A DNA stretch of 64,000 bases from Pseudomonadota bacterium (GTDB lineage: Bacteria; Pseudomonadota; Gammaproteobacteria; Nitrosococcales; Methylophagaceae), in NCBI GenBank assembly GCA_030576275.1, contig JALIBN010000009.1, forward strand, positions 1 through 64,000, written 5' to 3'. A model generated the notes under the pieces. It saw only the letters and a program-made list of their open reading frames with translations, made no database searches and had not been told where the DNA came from. Of this stretch, positions 17,145 to 25,767 are shown one piece after another (within the stretch, counting starts at the first letter, position 1; each line of letters starts with the position of its first letter). The position numbers and the translations under genes are program-made.

Positions 17145-17777
17145 TCACGGTGCAAGACGACTAATTACCCAGTGACCATCAATATTTTCATAGATGAATC
17201 GATCATGAAGTCGATTGTCTCTGCCCTGCCAGAACTCTATGGTTTGAGGCACAATACGATAGCCTCCCCAGAAATCAGGTAGTGGCACCTCACCATCTTT
17301 AAACTTGTTTTTCATAGCCTCAAACTGACTGGTTAATAATTGTCGGGATGACACATGACTAGATTGTTGTGATGCCCAGGCACCTAATTGTGAATCTTTG
17401 GGTCTACTTGCAAAGTATTTAAGCGACTCAAGTGTTGATACTTTCTCCGCCCTACCGGTTATTTTAATCTGTCGTTCTAATGTCAGCCACGGGAATAACA
17501 AGGCGACCTGTGGATTTACCGCTATTTGCTTGGCTTTTGTTGAACCATAATTAGTGAAAAAAACAAACCCTTGATGATCAAAGTATTTCAATAACACAGT
17601 ACGGATACTGACATCGATACCATCTGTAGTTGCCAAACTCATTGCACTAGGTTCAATGATATTTTCTTGTTCCGCCTGATGGAACCATAATTCAAATTGT
17701 TTAAAAGGATCGTCGTCAAGCTCTGAGCGAGTTAAACCTTTTTTTAAAAATTGTTTTTGGTGATGCGTTAAATCCAT
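17145..17777 (-). CDS. pdxH: Pyridoxamine/pyridoxine 5'-phosphate oxidase
   Basis: FMN-dependent oxidase that makes pyridoxal 5'-phosphate from pyridoxine or pyridoxamine phosphate. The 210 residues carry the complete family pattern: [13 protein letters not shown] near the N-terminus, [34 protein letters not shown] (FMN phosphate), [37 protein letters not shown], and the C-terminal signature [18 protein letters not shown] is the cofactor of EctB, the probable OvoB and IlvA in this window. Single minus-strand gene with a normal length. Confidence 0.97.
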   Translation of the reverse strand: MDLTHHQKQFLKKGLTRSELDDDPFKQFELWFHQAEQENIIEPSAMSLATTDGIDVSIRTVLLKYFDHQGFVFFTNYGSTKAKQIAVNPQVALLFPWLTLERQIKITGRAEKVSTLESLKYFASRPKDSQLGAWASQQSSHVSSRQLLTSQFEAMKNKFKDGEVPLPDFWGGYRIVPQTIEFWQGRDNRLHDRFIYENIDGHWVISRLAP

Positions 17778-18174
17778 GATTGTATTCGTCCTATAGATTT
17801 AGATTGCTTTTCAACAAGAAAAACGTTCAAGTATGGGCGGCCTTTTCAACAGACTAAACATATTCTAAACCAAACGGCTAAAGTAATGACAATGTCGAAT
17901 TTCATTGATAAAGCAATGCTACACATTCCACCACATAATACGGCGCATTGATTAAAAAATTCACCTCGTTTCAAAAAAACCTTAAAGCTGAATAATCAAA
18001 CGCTAATATAAATCAGCAGAACAAATTCATTCTGGTTACAATTAATTACATGAAAATAATTCACGATAAAATACTTCTTTGCGAAATAATAATATTATTC
18101 GTCAAACTCGTTCTATTGTTTTTTATTTGGCATAGTTTTTTTAATGATAACACCACGCCACGTAACAGCGAATC

Positions 18175-18202
18175 CTATTGCAGATAAATTTATCTGCGAT
18201 AG
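18175..18202. repeat. 28-bp near-perfect palindrome
   Basis: The core GCAGATAAATTTATCTGC (18180-18197) is a perfect 18-bp palindrome. CTAT on the left (18175-18178) and ATAG on the right (18199-18202) extend it with a single mismatched pair at 18179/18198. With no loop it is a better candidate for a dimeric protein binding site than for an RNA terminator. Confidence 0.75.
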
Positions 18203-18271
18203 CAATTTAAGCGACAGCCGTTGATTTCTTAACATCTGGTTGATGTTCGGCATAATGATTGGATTTATACA

Positions 18272-18344
18272 CGGAATTGGATTCCGAGCTAAGTCAGCCT
18301 TAATGGTCTATATAACCATTACTGGCTTGGCCTCTAATGCTCGG
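18272..18344. other. Candidate structured RNA element with alternative stems
   Basis: CGGAAT (18272-18277) pairs with ATTCCG (18281-18286) around TGG. In competition, CCGAGC (18284-18289) pairs with GCTCGG (18339-18344), closing a larger structure with AGCC/GGCT (18296-18299 with 18324-18327) and TAATGGT/ACCATTA (18301-18307 with 18315-18321). The two outer pairings share bases 18284-18286, so they exclude each other. No known riboswitch or sRNA family is recognised, no gene begins just downstream on the plus strand, and the strand is unknown. Confidence 0.4.
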
Positions 18345-18517
18345 TGGAGTATTCATGATAATAGATAAAACAACTATTTTGTAACAATAGTGAATTATTT
18401 TGATTGCATTATCCAGAGTTGTCGAGAAGATAAATCAGGCATAGTCTATACTCTATAGATAAAAGGCCTTCGCAGATATCTCACTCTACAAAGGCTTTAT
18501 TTGAATCTTTGGCAATA

Positions 18518-18715
18518 TTATTTCAATGAAATAGTTTCTGTACGACCTTTCATTTCAATGTTCAATTTATTTTCATTTGCTAACCAACCAATGGCGCGTT
18601 GTACAACTTTAGCATCTAAAGCTGAGTCTTTTGTTACTTTTGCAACGCTACTCGCACCATTTAAATCAAGATATTTCCACACCACACCAGCAGCTGCACC
18701 AATTACGTCTGACAT
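18518..18715 (-). CDS. DUF2582 winged-helix protein
   Basis: Small 65-residue winged helix-turn-helix protein. The pattern MSDVIGAAAGVVWKYLDLNG, then VAKVTKDSALDAKVVQRAIGWLA and the wing MKGRTETISL follow the DUF2582 family. A GGGAG box 7 nt before ATG fixes the start. Members are found in bacteria and archaea; a DNA- or RNA-binding role is assumed from the fold, not demonstrated here. It is transcribed alone on the minus strand, ahead of a structured intergenic region. Confidence 0.85.
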   Translation of the reverse strand: MSDVIGAAAGVVWKYLDLNGASSVAKVTKDSALDAKVVQRAIGWLANENKLNIEMKGRTETISLK

Positions 18716-18897
18716 TATTTACTCCCTATACACCTGAAACCAGCATTAACATTAAGGCATAGATCATGCCAACGAAAAAACTGCATCATTACAACACTAT
18801 AACCACTTTACATACAGGGAATATTTCCCGATTTGCACCTTAAAGGGCCAAATAGTTTATGGGTCGCTCCAAATTGGTGAAAACGCGTATAAAAAAC

Positions 18898-20088
18898 TTA
18901 TCTCAATGCCTTTTTAATGTTTTCTAATGCCTGAATAATAACGGCTCTTGGTGAGGCAATATTCATTCGCATGAAGCCGCTACCGCCTTCCCCAAAACTA
19001 ATACCTGTATTCATCCCTACTTTAGCTTTATTGATGAAAAATAATTTAAGTTCTTCATCATTTAAAGCCATTGATCGACAATCCAACCATAATAAATAGG
19101 TGCCTTGTGACCCTATCACCTTAATATTCAGGCTATTAGTTTCAAAATAGTCGATAACTTGACGATGCGTACCGTCAATATAAACCATCAACTCATCTAA
19201 CCACTTTTCACCACCTAGATAGGCGGCTTCAAAGGCGGTAATGCTAAACGGATTACATGCGCTGATATGCAAGCTTTCAAATACGCCATTAATCGCTTTG
19301 CGATGATGCAACTCATTCACAACAAGGCAAGACAAACCTAAACCAGCAATATTAAACGATTTGCTCGGTGATATTGCCGTCACAATCACCACGTCATCGG
19401 CGAGAGTAGCTAAGGGGATATGGCGATAATCTGGATAAATCAAATCGGCATGGATTTCATCGGAGATAATGGTTAATTGATAGCGCCGAGCGATATCAAG
19501 CACTCTTTCTAACTCATCTCGCTGCCACACTCTACCTACCGGGTTGTGTGGCGAACATAACAATAACAACTTAGCACCTGATGCCGCACACTGTTCCAGA
19601 TGTTCGAAATCAATACTATATTGCCCTTCACTTAGTTTGAGTGTGTTTAGCAGTATTTCACGGCCTGTTTCTTTTACTGCTGAATAGAAAGGTGGATAAA
19701 CAGGCGGTTGTACAATTACTTTATCCCCAATTTCCGACAATGCCATAATCGCGGCGTGCATAGAAGGAACGACACCAGGACACATCACGATAGTTTCACG
19801 TTTAATAGCCCAGTCATGACGGCGAAGAAACCATGCTTGCATTGCCGTAAACATAGTCTCTGGATATAAGCTATAACCATAAATAGGATGCTGAGCACGT
19901 TGAGTTAACGCATCGCTCACAGCTTTAGGGGCGGCGAAGTCCATATCGGCAACCCATAACGGAATAACATCTTCAGTGGCAAATACGGCCTTGCAAGCGT
20001 CTAATTTAACACTGGCGGAGCCTGCTCTATCGATTACCAAATCGAAATCAGTCACGATCGCTTTATCTTTTAACCCAAAGCGTGACAT
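18898..20088 (-). CDS. ovoB: PLP-dependent C-S lyase of the PatB/MalY family, probable ovothiol lyase OvoB
   Basis: Fold-type I aminotransferase-like enzyme of 396 residues. Signatures: PLWVADMDFAAPKAV near residue 45, HPIYGYSLYP, the LCSPHNPVGRVWQRDEL region, SDEIHADLIY (PLP pyridine Asp) and SPSKSFNIAGL with the Schiff-base Lys. PatB/MalY proteins cleave C-S bonds, as in cystathionine beta-lyase. Here the gene overlaps the end of ovoA by 26 nt in the same direction. In ovothiol synthesis a PLP lyase (OvoB) cleaves the 5-histidylcysteine sulfoxide made by OvoA to give 5-thiohistidine. The OvoB assignment rests on this coupling; a generic cystathionine lyase is the alternative. Confidence 0.85.
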   Translation of the reverse strand: MSRFGLKDKAIVTDFDLVIDRAGSASVKLDACKAVFATEDVIPLWVADMDFAAPKAVSDALTQRAQHPIYGYSLYPETMFTAMQAWFLRRHDWAIKRETIVMCPGVVPSMHAAIMALSEIGDKVIVQPPVYPPFYSAVKETGREILLNTLKLSEGQYSIDFEHLEQCAASGAKLLLLCSPHNPVGRVWQRDELERVLDIARRYQLTIISDEIHADLIYPDYRHIPLATLADDVVIVTAISPSKSFNIAGLGLSCLVVNELHHRKAINGVFESLHISACNPFSITAFEAAYLGGEKWLDELMVYIDGTHRQVIDYFETNSLNIKVIGSQGTYLLWLDCRSMALNDEELKLFFINKAKVGMNTGISFGEGGSGFMRMNIASPRAVIIQALENIKKALR

Positions 20089-22168
20089 CCGATAAGGTAT
20101 GTTGGAATTTACGACTTGTTTCTCTGATCACAAACGGTACTTGTTGAGGTGCTTGCATTAAATCAAAATGATCACCCAGTACGCTCTTTAATCCGTCTAA
20201 GGTGGTGACATTCTCACCATCTTTTTTAAATCCGCCCACCCAGTTTTCTTTTTTAGTGTGTTCTTCTAACCATGTGTATGGCGAAGCTATCAATAACACG
20301 CCACCCACATTCATTCGCTGATGAATCGTAGACAAAAACAAAGCGGGATCATAGAGACGATCAATCAGGTTAGCGGCTATCACGAGGTCGTAACCCGTAA
20401 AATGTGGCATTAAGTTACAGGCATCACCCTGTAAAAACTCAACTTTTTCTGCAACGGAGGCTAAGCCAAGATCATCCAAGCGACGTTCGCGATGAAGCAT
20501 CAATTCACCTTCATCGGCGATGCTATATCTAATAAGCCCTTGTGTAGCTAATTGTACACCGAGATTAATCAAACGTGCTGAAAAGTCGATACCAGTAACA
20601 TGGTCAAAATGTTTAGCTAATTCAAAACTTGATCGGCCGACAGCACAGCCAATATCTAATGCTTTTCCAGCAGGCTTATCACCTAAGGCCTTAATCGCTA
20701 TATTGGCTAATGTTTCAGGGAAGTTTGCCACATCATAATAGGTATCCCCATAATGAAATTCGGCATATTCGGATAACATTTTATCATTTTCATAATTTGA
20801 CACAGGTTGTTCCTCAAGTTCATCTGCCACAACATAACGAAAACCCGCATGCTGAAAAAAGTGTTTACGGAAGGCATAACGTGCAGCCTTACGACTTTCA
20901 TTACCGTTTGATATCCAAGAGCCACCTTTGAATAGATTATGTCGACCATCAAATGTCGGCATTGTGAAATCATCGTAAAGAGGATGCACCTCAAAACCCT
21001 CAAGTGGATAAATGGGTGTTTCAGTCCATTGCCATACATTCCCGATCACATCATATAAGTCACCATGTGCAAAATAATTAACAGGGCAAGATGAGGCGGC
21101 ATAATCGCAATGAATATTGGCTGGAGCTTTTGTTGCTGTTAATTCTTCTACACCAGCAAAATCATAAATCCGTAACCATTCATCTTCTGTAGGTAAACGT
21201 ACTGATAAACCTGTTTGAGTAGCTTTCCAGTTACAAAAAGCTTTAGCTTCATGATAATTAACTTCTACCGGCCAATCCCATGGCATAGCAACCATCTCAG
21301 TCATTAATCGCAATTGCCAACCTTGTTCAGATGGGTGCCAAAAAGTCGGATGAGTCGCTTTAGAAAAGTTTTTCCACTGCAGGCCTTCTGCTAGCCAATA
21401 ATCATCATTTTCATATCCACCCGCCTCTGCAAAAGCGAGAAACTCATGATTACTCACTAAGAACTTACTGGCTTGAAATGCATTTATGTCCGCTTGATGA
21501 GACCCATATTCATTATCCCAACCATAAATCGGATCATCAGTAGATTTACCAACATTAACAGTACCCGATGAAATAGAGACCAACTCATTAGTCGGTGCAG
21601 CAGCAGTTTTCGTCCATGGTTGCCACGCATCATGTTTGCGGACTAGATCTAGGGCTTGCTGACGAATTAAGACTGAAGAGGTTTCAATGTGAATATGTTC
21701 ATGCTCAATCCCCATCATGATCGTCCACCAAGGGTTTTGCCAATTTATCGGCAATACCAATGGTGCATTGGCGATGATGTCATTAATGACTACTTTTACT
21801 TGTTGCCGATAAGCCGCTACCTCTGCAACGGTTGGCCAAGCATAATGCGCATCATTAAGATCATCCCAACTCATCTCATCAACACCAATAGCAAACATCG
21901 ATTCAAACTTAGGATCTATTCGCTTATCAATCAAGCCAGCTAACAACAGTTTATTAACAAAAAATGTGGCAGTATGTCCATAATAAAAAATCAGTGGGTG
22001 GCGAAGTGCAATCGATTTTTGATAATAAGCCTGATCATCAGCCAATGTTTCAAACAATGATTCATAACGCTCAAATGTAGCATTAAAATAAGCGGCTATT
22101 TCTACTCGTTTGGAATAAACATTATCACCCGTTAGTAAAGGCGTCCTTAAATACTGTTCGGCTGACAT
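20063..22168 (-). CDS. ovoA: 5-histidylcysteine sulfoxide synthase / N-methyltransferase (ovothiol synthase)
   Basis: Iron enzyme that joins L-cysteine and L-histidine with O2 to give 5-histidylcysteine sulfoxide; its C-terminal domain methylates the thiohistidine to ovothiol A. The 701 residues hold three parts. A DinB-like N-terminal helical domain (about 20-165) has the HX3HXE iron motif at His156, His160 and Glu162 plus an earlier YYGH. An FGE-sulfatase domain (about 195-445) has SISSGTVNVGKS, VRLPTEDEWLR, DVIGNVWQWTETP and FKGGSWI. A SAM methyltransferase domain (about 480-700) has ALDIGCAVGRSS. An AAGGA box precedes the ATG. The full three-domain length distinguishes OvoA from EgtB-type enzymes. 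Coupled to the downstream lyase gene. Confidence 0.95.
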   Translation of the reverse strand: MSAEQYLRTPLLTGDNVYSKRVEIAAYFNATFERYESLFETLADDQAYYQKSIALRHPLIFYYGHTATFFVNKLLLAGLIDKRIDPKFESMFAIGVDEMSWDDLNDAHYAWPTVAEVAAYRQQVKVVINDIIANAPLVLPINWQNPWWTIMMGIEHEHIHIETSSVLIRQQALDLVRKHDAWQPWTKTAAAPTNELVSISSGTVNVGKSTDDPIYGWDNEYGSHQADINAFQASKFLVSNHEFLAFAEAGGYENDDYWLAEGLQWKNFSKATHPTFWHPSEQGWQLRLMTEMVAMPWDWPVEVNYHEAKAFCNWKATQTGLSVRLPTEDEWLRIYDFAGVEELTATKAPANIHCDYAASSCPVNYFAHGDLYDVIGNVWQWTETPIYPLEGFEVHPLYDDFTMPTFDGRHNLFKGGSWISNGNESRKAARYAFRKHFFQHAGFRYVVADELEEQPVSNYENDKMLSEYAEFHYGDTYYDVANFPETLANIAIKALGDKPAGKALDIGCAVGRSSFELAKHFDHVTGIDFSARLINLGVQLATQGLIRYSIADEGELMLHRERRLDDLGLASVAEKVEFLQGDACNLMPHFTGYDLVIAANLIDRLYDPALFLSTIHQRMNVGGVLLIASPYTWLEEHTKKENWVGGFKKDGENVTTLDGLKSVLGDHFDLMQAPQQVPFVIRETSRKFQHTLSDVTLWVKR

Positions 22169-22395
22169 GCAATATCCTTATGTAAAATTCAAATTGATTA
22201 GACTCATTAACAGTATAAACGTTACAAATAATGCGAAGTTAATTTAAGAAATTCAATTGGAGAAAATATATCTTGAATTAGCTTCTCATTGCTCGAGCTT
22301 GTTGAGACTAAGAATTCTTCAAATGGTTCGTATTTATTTAAAATGAGAATTAGGGAGAGAGAGTATCAATATAAATTGTATCGAACTGACATTAT

Positions 22396-22434
22396 AAAAA
22401 AAAAGCCGAAGTACATTACGTACTTCGGCTTTTT
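22396..22434 (-). terminator. Bidirectional terminator below the tRNA cluster
   Basis: GCCGAAGTAC (22405-22414) and GTACTTCGGC (22420-22429) form a perfect 10-bp stem with loop ATTAC. It is flanked by an A-run on the left (22396-22404) and TTTTT on the right, so it can act on either strand. On the minus strand it ends the pgsA-tRNA transcript before ovoA. Confidence 0.9.
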
Positions 22435-22439
22435 AAATC

Positions 22440-22515
<76 letters not shown>

Positions 22516-22541
22516 TAGGGTTGTTACAACTTTCTTTAATA

Positions 22542-22615
22542 TGGAGGCTGCGGTCGGAATCGAACCGGCGTAAACGGAGTTGCAGTCCGGTGCATGACCA
22601 CTCTGCCACGCAGCC
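22542..22615 (-). tRNA. tRNA-Cys (GCA anticodon)
   Basis: 74-nt cloverleaf on the minus strand with encoded CCA. The acceptor GGCTGCG pairs with CGCAGCC. The anticodon loop contains CTGCAAC, giving GCA. It lies between two identical tRNA-Gly genes; the pgsA-tRNA-Gly-tRNA-Cys order matches E. coli pgsA-glyW-cysT. Confidence 0.97.
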
Positions 22616-22669
22616 CTCGTTGATCTAGACTAAAAAGACGTAGTTATTGTACCACGGCTTTTTGGAATT

Positions 22670-22745
<76 letters not shown>

Positions 22746-22783
22746 TGAGAAAGACGTGCATTATAGGCACTTTATTTTTTGTG

Positions 22784-23338
22784 TCAACCCTTCGTAAGCA
22801 ACATCGGAAGCGCAGCTTTAAGATAACTGAACATAGAACTCAGTGTCAGGGCCGAGGCAACGTAAAGCAATACAAGACCGATATCAAATATTGGCAATCC
22901 AAATAATGGCTTAAAGTAAATCAGGCATCCGATGGATATCATTTGAAAAGCCGTTTTAAGCTTACCTATAGACGAGACCTTAACCGCATTCCTTTGCCCT
23001 AATTCAGCCATCCATTCGCGTAATGCGGAAATTGTTATTTCTCGACTAATGATAATTACGACAGGGATTAACACAAACCATTGTGGCGTTTTATAAACAA
23101 CGAGTACTAAAGCGACGGCGACCAGTAATTTATCTGCAACTGGGTCAAGAAAGGCACCAAAAGCTGAGGTTTGTTGCCATTTTCTTGCCAAGTAGCCATC
23201 TAACCAATCCGTCAATGATGCAATTGTAAACACAATGGTAGCCCACAATGGAGCTGATTCATAAGGTAAGAAAAACATGCCGATTAACACTGGTATAAGT
23301 GCAATTCGAAGCAAACTCAAGATATTGGGTAAATTCAT
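22784..23338 (-). CDS. pgsA: CDP-diacylglycerol-glycerol-3-phosphate 3-phosphatidyltransferase
   Basis: Makes phosphatidylglycerol phosphate, the committed step to phosphatidylglycerol and cardiolipin, in the inner membrane. The 184 residues form about five membrane helices and begin MNLPNILSLLRIALIPVLIG. The CDP-alcohol phosphotransferase signature is complete: DWLDGYLARKWQQTSAFG followed by FLDPVADK (D-G-x2-A-R-x8-G-x3-D-x3-D). It follows uvrC by about 50 bp on the minus strand and leads into the tRNA cluster, as in many gammaproteobacteria. Confidence 0.96.
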   Translation of the reverse strand: MNLPNILSLLRIALIPVLIGMFFLPYESAPLWATIVFTIASLTDWLDGYLARKWQQTSAFGAFLDPVADKLLVAVALVLVVYKTPQWFVLIPVVIIISREITISALREWMAELGQRNAVKVSSIGKLKTAFQMISIGCLIYFKPLFGLPIFDIGLVLLYVASALTLSSMFSYLKAALPMLLTKG

Positions 23339-23389
23339 TATAAATTCGACTTTAAATAAGTAGTTAGCGTGAATAGTAGCATCTTGTGT

Positions 23390-25234
23390 TTAATTGTCAC
23401 TATGAAAAACGTCGTATATTTTTTGTGCCAAGGCCTTACTTATACCGTCCACTCGCATCATATCTTCTACACCAGCACGTTTAATTTCTTGTAAGCCACC
23501 AAATTGTTGCAGTAATTTTTGACGACGTTTTGGCCCCATGCCAGCAATGCCTTCTAGTGGCGATGTATTACGCGCCTTAGCACGACGCTGTCGATGTCCG
23601 GTGATGGCAAAACGATGAGCTTCATCTCGCACTTGCTGTAACAAGTGCAGGGCCGGTGAATCCGGGGGTAAATTGACTTCACCTGCCCGCCCCACTAAAA
23701 ATAATGTTTCTTCACCCGGTTTACGCTCTGGTCCTTTAGCGATACCCAATATCTCGATATCGAGTTGCAAATTAGCCATCACCGCTTTGGCTTCTGTTAA
23801 TTGCCCTTTACCACCATCAATCAATAATAAATCTGGTCGCTTGCCTTCACCTTTTTGTAAACGGGTAAAACGGCGAGTTAAGGCTTGATTCATCGCCGCG
23901 TAATCATCACCGGGCGTAATCCCTTCGATATTAAATTTACGATAATCACTCTTAATCGCACCTTCTAAACCGAAAACCACACATGAAGCGACTGTTCTTT
24001 CACCACTGCTATGACTAATATCAAAACATTCCAAGCGTTTAGGCATTTCTTCCAAACCTAATGCCTCCTGTAGCAGTTCGAAACGTTGCAATAAATTCGC
24101 ACGGCTACTCAAGCGCTGACTTAAACTGACATCGGCATTAGTGGTCGCCATTGTCATCCAACGTACGCTAGTGCCACGCTGAGGACAGCGTAACTGTACG
24201 CGGTGTTTGGACTCTGTTTTTAATACCTCTTCTAAAAGCGCCATATCTTCAGGTACATGGCTGACCAGAATTTCGGTCGGCACGTCTTTACCCAAATAAT
24301 ATTGAGGAATAAAAGCAGACAATAATTCTTCTGGCGTACTTTCTGATGATCCTTTAGGGAAATAACTTTTATTGCCTAAACTACGGCCACCTCGAATAAA
24401 ACACACTTCGACAATAGCAATACCATCTCGCACAATGGCGGCAAGCACATCCAAATCACCTTGCTCAGAACTGACATACTGACGTTCTTGAATACGCCGT
24501 AGACTAATAATTTTATCTCTAATAGAAGCGGCTAACTCAAAATTCAGTTGTGATGATGCCACTTCCATTTGTTGTGATAATTCATCCATCACTTGTTGAT
24601 TTTTGCCTTGCAGAAACAAAATTGTATGTTGCACATCTTTTTGATAATCTTCTTCAGAGATCAATCCTACGCAAGGGGCTGTGCATCGTTTTATTTGGTG
24701 CTGCAGGCAAGGTCGAGATCGATTGTGATAATACGTTTCATCACACTGGCGAACGGGAAATAGTTTCTGTAATAAATTAAGGCTTTCTCGTACTGCACCG
24801 GCACTAGGATAGGGGCCGAAATAATTACCTGTGCTACGTTTAATGCCGCGATGCAAACTAAGTCGAGGGAACTTATGTCCTGAAATCATCAAATATGGAT
24901 AGGTTTTATCATCACGTAACAAAATATTGTAACGAGGCATCCATTCCTTAATTAAATTATTTTCAAGGATAAGTGCTTCATTTTCAGTATGCGTCACCGT
25001 AATGTCGATCGAGGCTATTTGCCCCACCATAACACGCGTTTTTGATGTTAAGCCGGTATTCCGAAAATAACTCGACACCCTATTTTTTAGATTTTTGGCC
25101 TTACCAACATAAATCACCGTGCCATCACTATCTATCATTTGATAGACACCTGGACGACTGGTTAATGTTTTTAGAAAAGCGGCAGAATCGAATCGATTAT
25201 CTACTGCCTCTGCCTGCCCATTTTTTTCGGTCAT
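23390..25234 (-). CDS. uvrC: Excinuclease ABC subunit C
   Basis: Nuclease of nucleotide excision repair that cuts on both sides of a lesion in the UvrB-DNA complex. The 614 residues show a GIY-YIG nuclease at the N-terminus (PGVYQMIDSDGTVIYVGKAK), a Cys-containing linker (CLQHQIKRCTAPCVGLI), a UVR motif at about 213-248, the RNase H-like endonuclease domain (DISHSSGERTVAS and LLLIDGGKGQL) and tandem helix-hairpin-helix motifs at the C-terminus (LEGIAGMGPKRRQKLL). Length is normal. It is 10 bp after a small membrane-protein gene and is followed by pgsA. Confidence 0.97.
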   Translation of the reverse strand: MTEKNGQAEAVDNRFDSAAFLKTLTSRPGVYQMIDSDGTVIYVGKAKNLKNRVSSYFRNTGLTSKTRVMVGQIASIDITVTHTENEALILENNLIKEWMPRYNILLRDDKTYPYLMISGHKFPRLSLHRGIKRSTGNYFGPYPSAGAVRESLNLLQKLFPVRQCDETYYHNRSRPCLQHQIKRCTAPCVGLISEEDYQKDVQHTILFLQGKNQQVMDELSQQMEVASSQLNFELAASIRDKIISLRRIQERQYVSSEQGDLDVLAAIVRDGIAIVEVCFIRGGRSLGNKSYFPKGSSESTPEELLSAFIPQYYLGKDVPTEILVSHVPEDMALLEEVLKTESKHRVQLRCPQRGTSVRWMTMATTNADVSLSQRLSSRANLLQRFELLQEALGLEEMPKRLECFDISHSSGERTVASCVVFGLEGAIKSDYRKFNIEGITPGDDYAAMNQALTRRFTRLQKGEGKRPDLLLIDGGKGQLTEAKAVMANLQLDIEILGIAKGPERKPGEETLFLVGRAGEVNLPPDSPALHLLQQVRDEAHRFAITGHRQRRAKARNTSPLEGIAGMGPKRRQKLLQQFGGLQEIKRAGVEDMMRVDGISKALAQKIYDVFHSDN

Positions 25235-25244
25235 TATTTAGCTA

Positions 25245-25457
25245 TTACTCGCCCGTCTCAGTGTCGTTTCTAGGTGAATATTGACGCAAATAACATTTAT
25301 GAGCTTGTACAAAACTATTTACAGCTAGGCCCAATAAAATCACCGCGCCAATCAATGCCGGTATATTTTCTCTAAAAAACCAAAACATGGCCAAAGCGGC
25401 TAATAATTCACCACTACCAATCACCTTTAGTAAGATAACGTTTTCAATTCGTCTCAT
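25245..25457 (-). CDS. Small membrane protein, 70 aa, upstream of uvrC
   Basis: Family not recognised. It contains two hydrophobic helices (IGSGELLAALAMFWFF and ALIGAVILLGLAVNSF) with a short turn and a polar C-terminus. A GAGAGA sequence precedes the ATG, and the stop is 10 bp before uvrC, so co-transcription is likely. The regular helix pattern and ribosome-like site favour a real gene. Nothing in it suggests a role in DNA repair. Confidence 0.6.
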   Translation of the reverse strand: MRRIENVILLKVIGSGELLAALAMFWFFRENIPALIGAVILLGLAVNSFVQAHKCYLRQYSPRNDTETGE

Positions 25458-25767
25458 TTTTATTCTCTCATTTATTATGTTAAATGTAACTTATTATTAT
25501 CACACATTTAGCAAGGTCAATACATGTTATCTAGTGACCCGATATTTTTTAAATTGCCACTATTTTGTTATTGCTTTTTATACTAACAGCCTAGTAAATT
25601 GAATCTCCATAAAGCGTAAACAATTCATTCCAATTACACGATCTAATGATAGTTAGACCTAAAATTATTTTCTAATAATCATTAATATAACGTTTTACAA
25701 TCATCTAACAACTCATTGGCTGTGTTTTCAATCATGATTTGTGTGAAAATGGCATGTCTATACTAAA
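25458..25767. promoter_or_regulatory. Divergent upstream region of mfd and the uvrC operon
   Basis: About 310 bp of AT-rich DNA without a gene. A -10-like TATACT lies at 25759-25764, only a few bases before the first mfd ATG. If used, translation of mfd would begin at the ATG at 25783 or from a nearly leaderless mRNA. No firm -35 element is visible. Confidence 0.3.

Larger units (their letters stand above)
17778..18517. other. Structured intergenic region between pdxH and DUF2582 gene
   Basis: About 740 bp without a supported gene; the 78-codon plus-strand frame at 18501 is a shadow of the DUF2582 gene. It contains a near-perfect 28-bp palindrome (18175-18202) and a set of nested stems (18272-18344), listed separately. 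An imperfect AAAGCCTT/AAGGC stem at about 18462-18500 could terminate the DUF2582 transcript on the minus strand. Confidence 0.5.

Noticed and set aside
18501-18737. 78-codon plus-strand frame
   Set aside because: Antisense shadow of the DUF2582 gene, which has a strong ribosome site and a family match.
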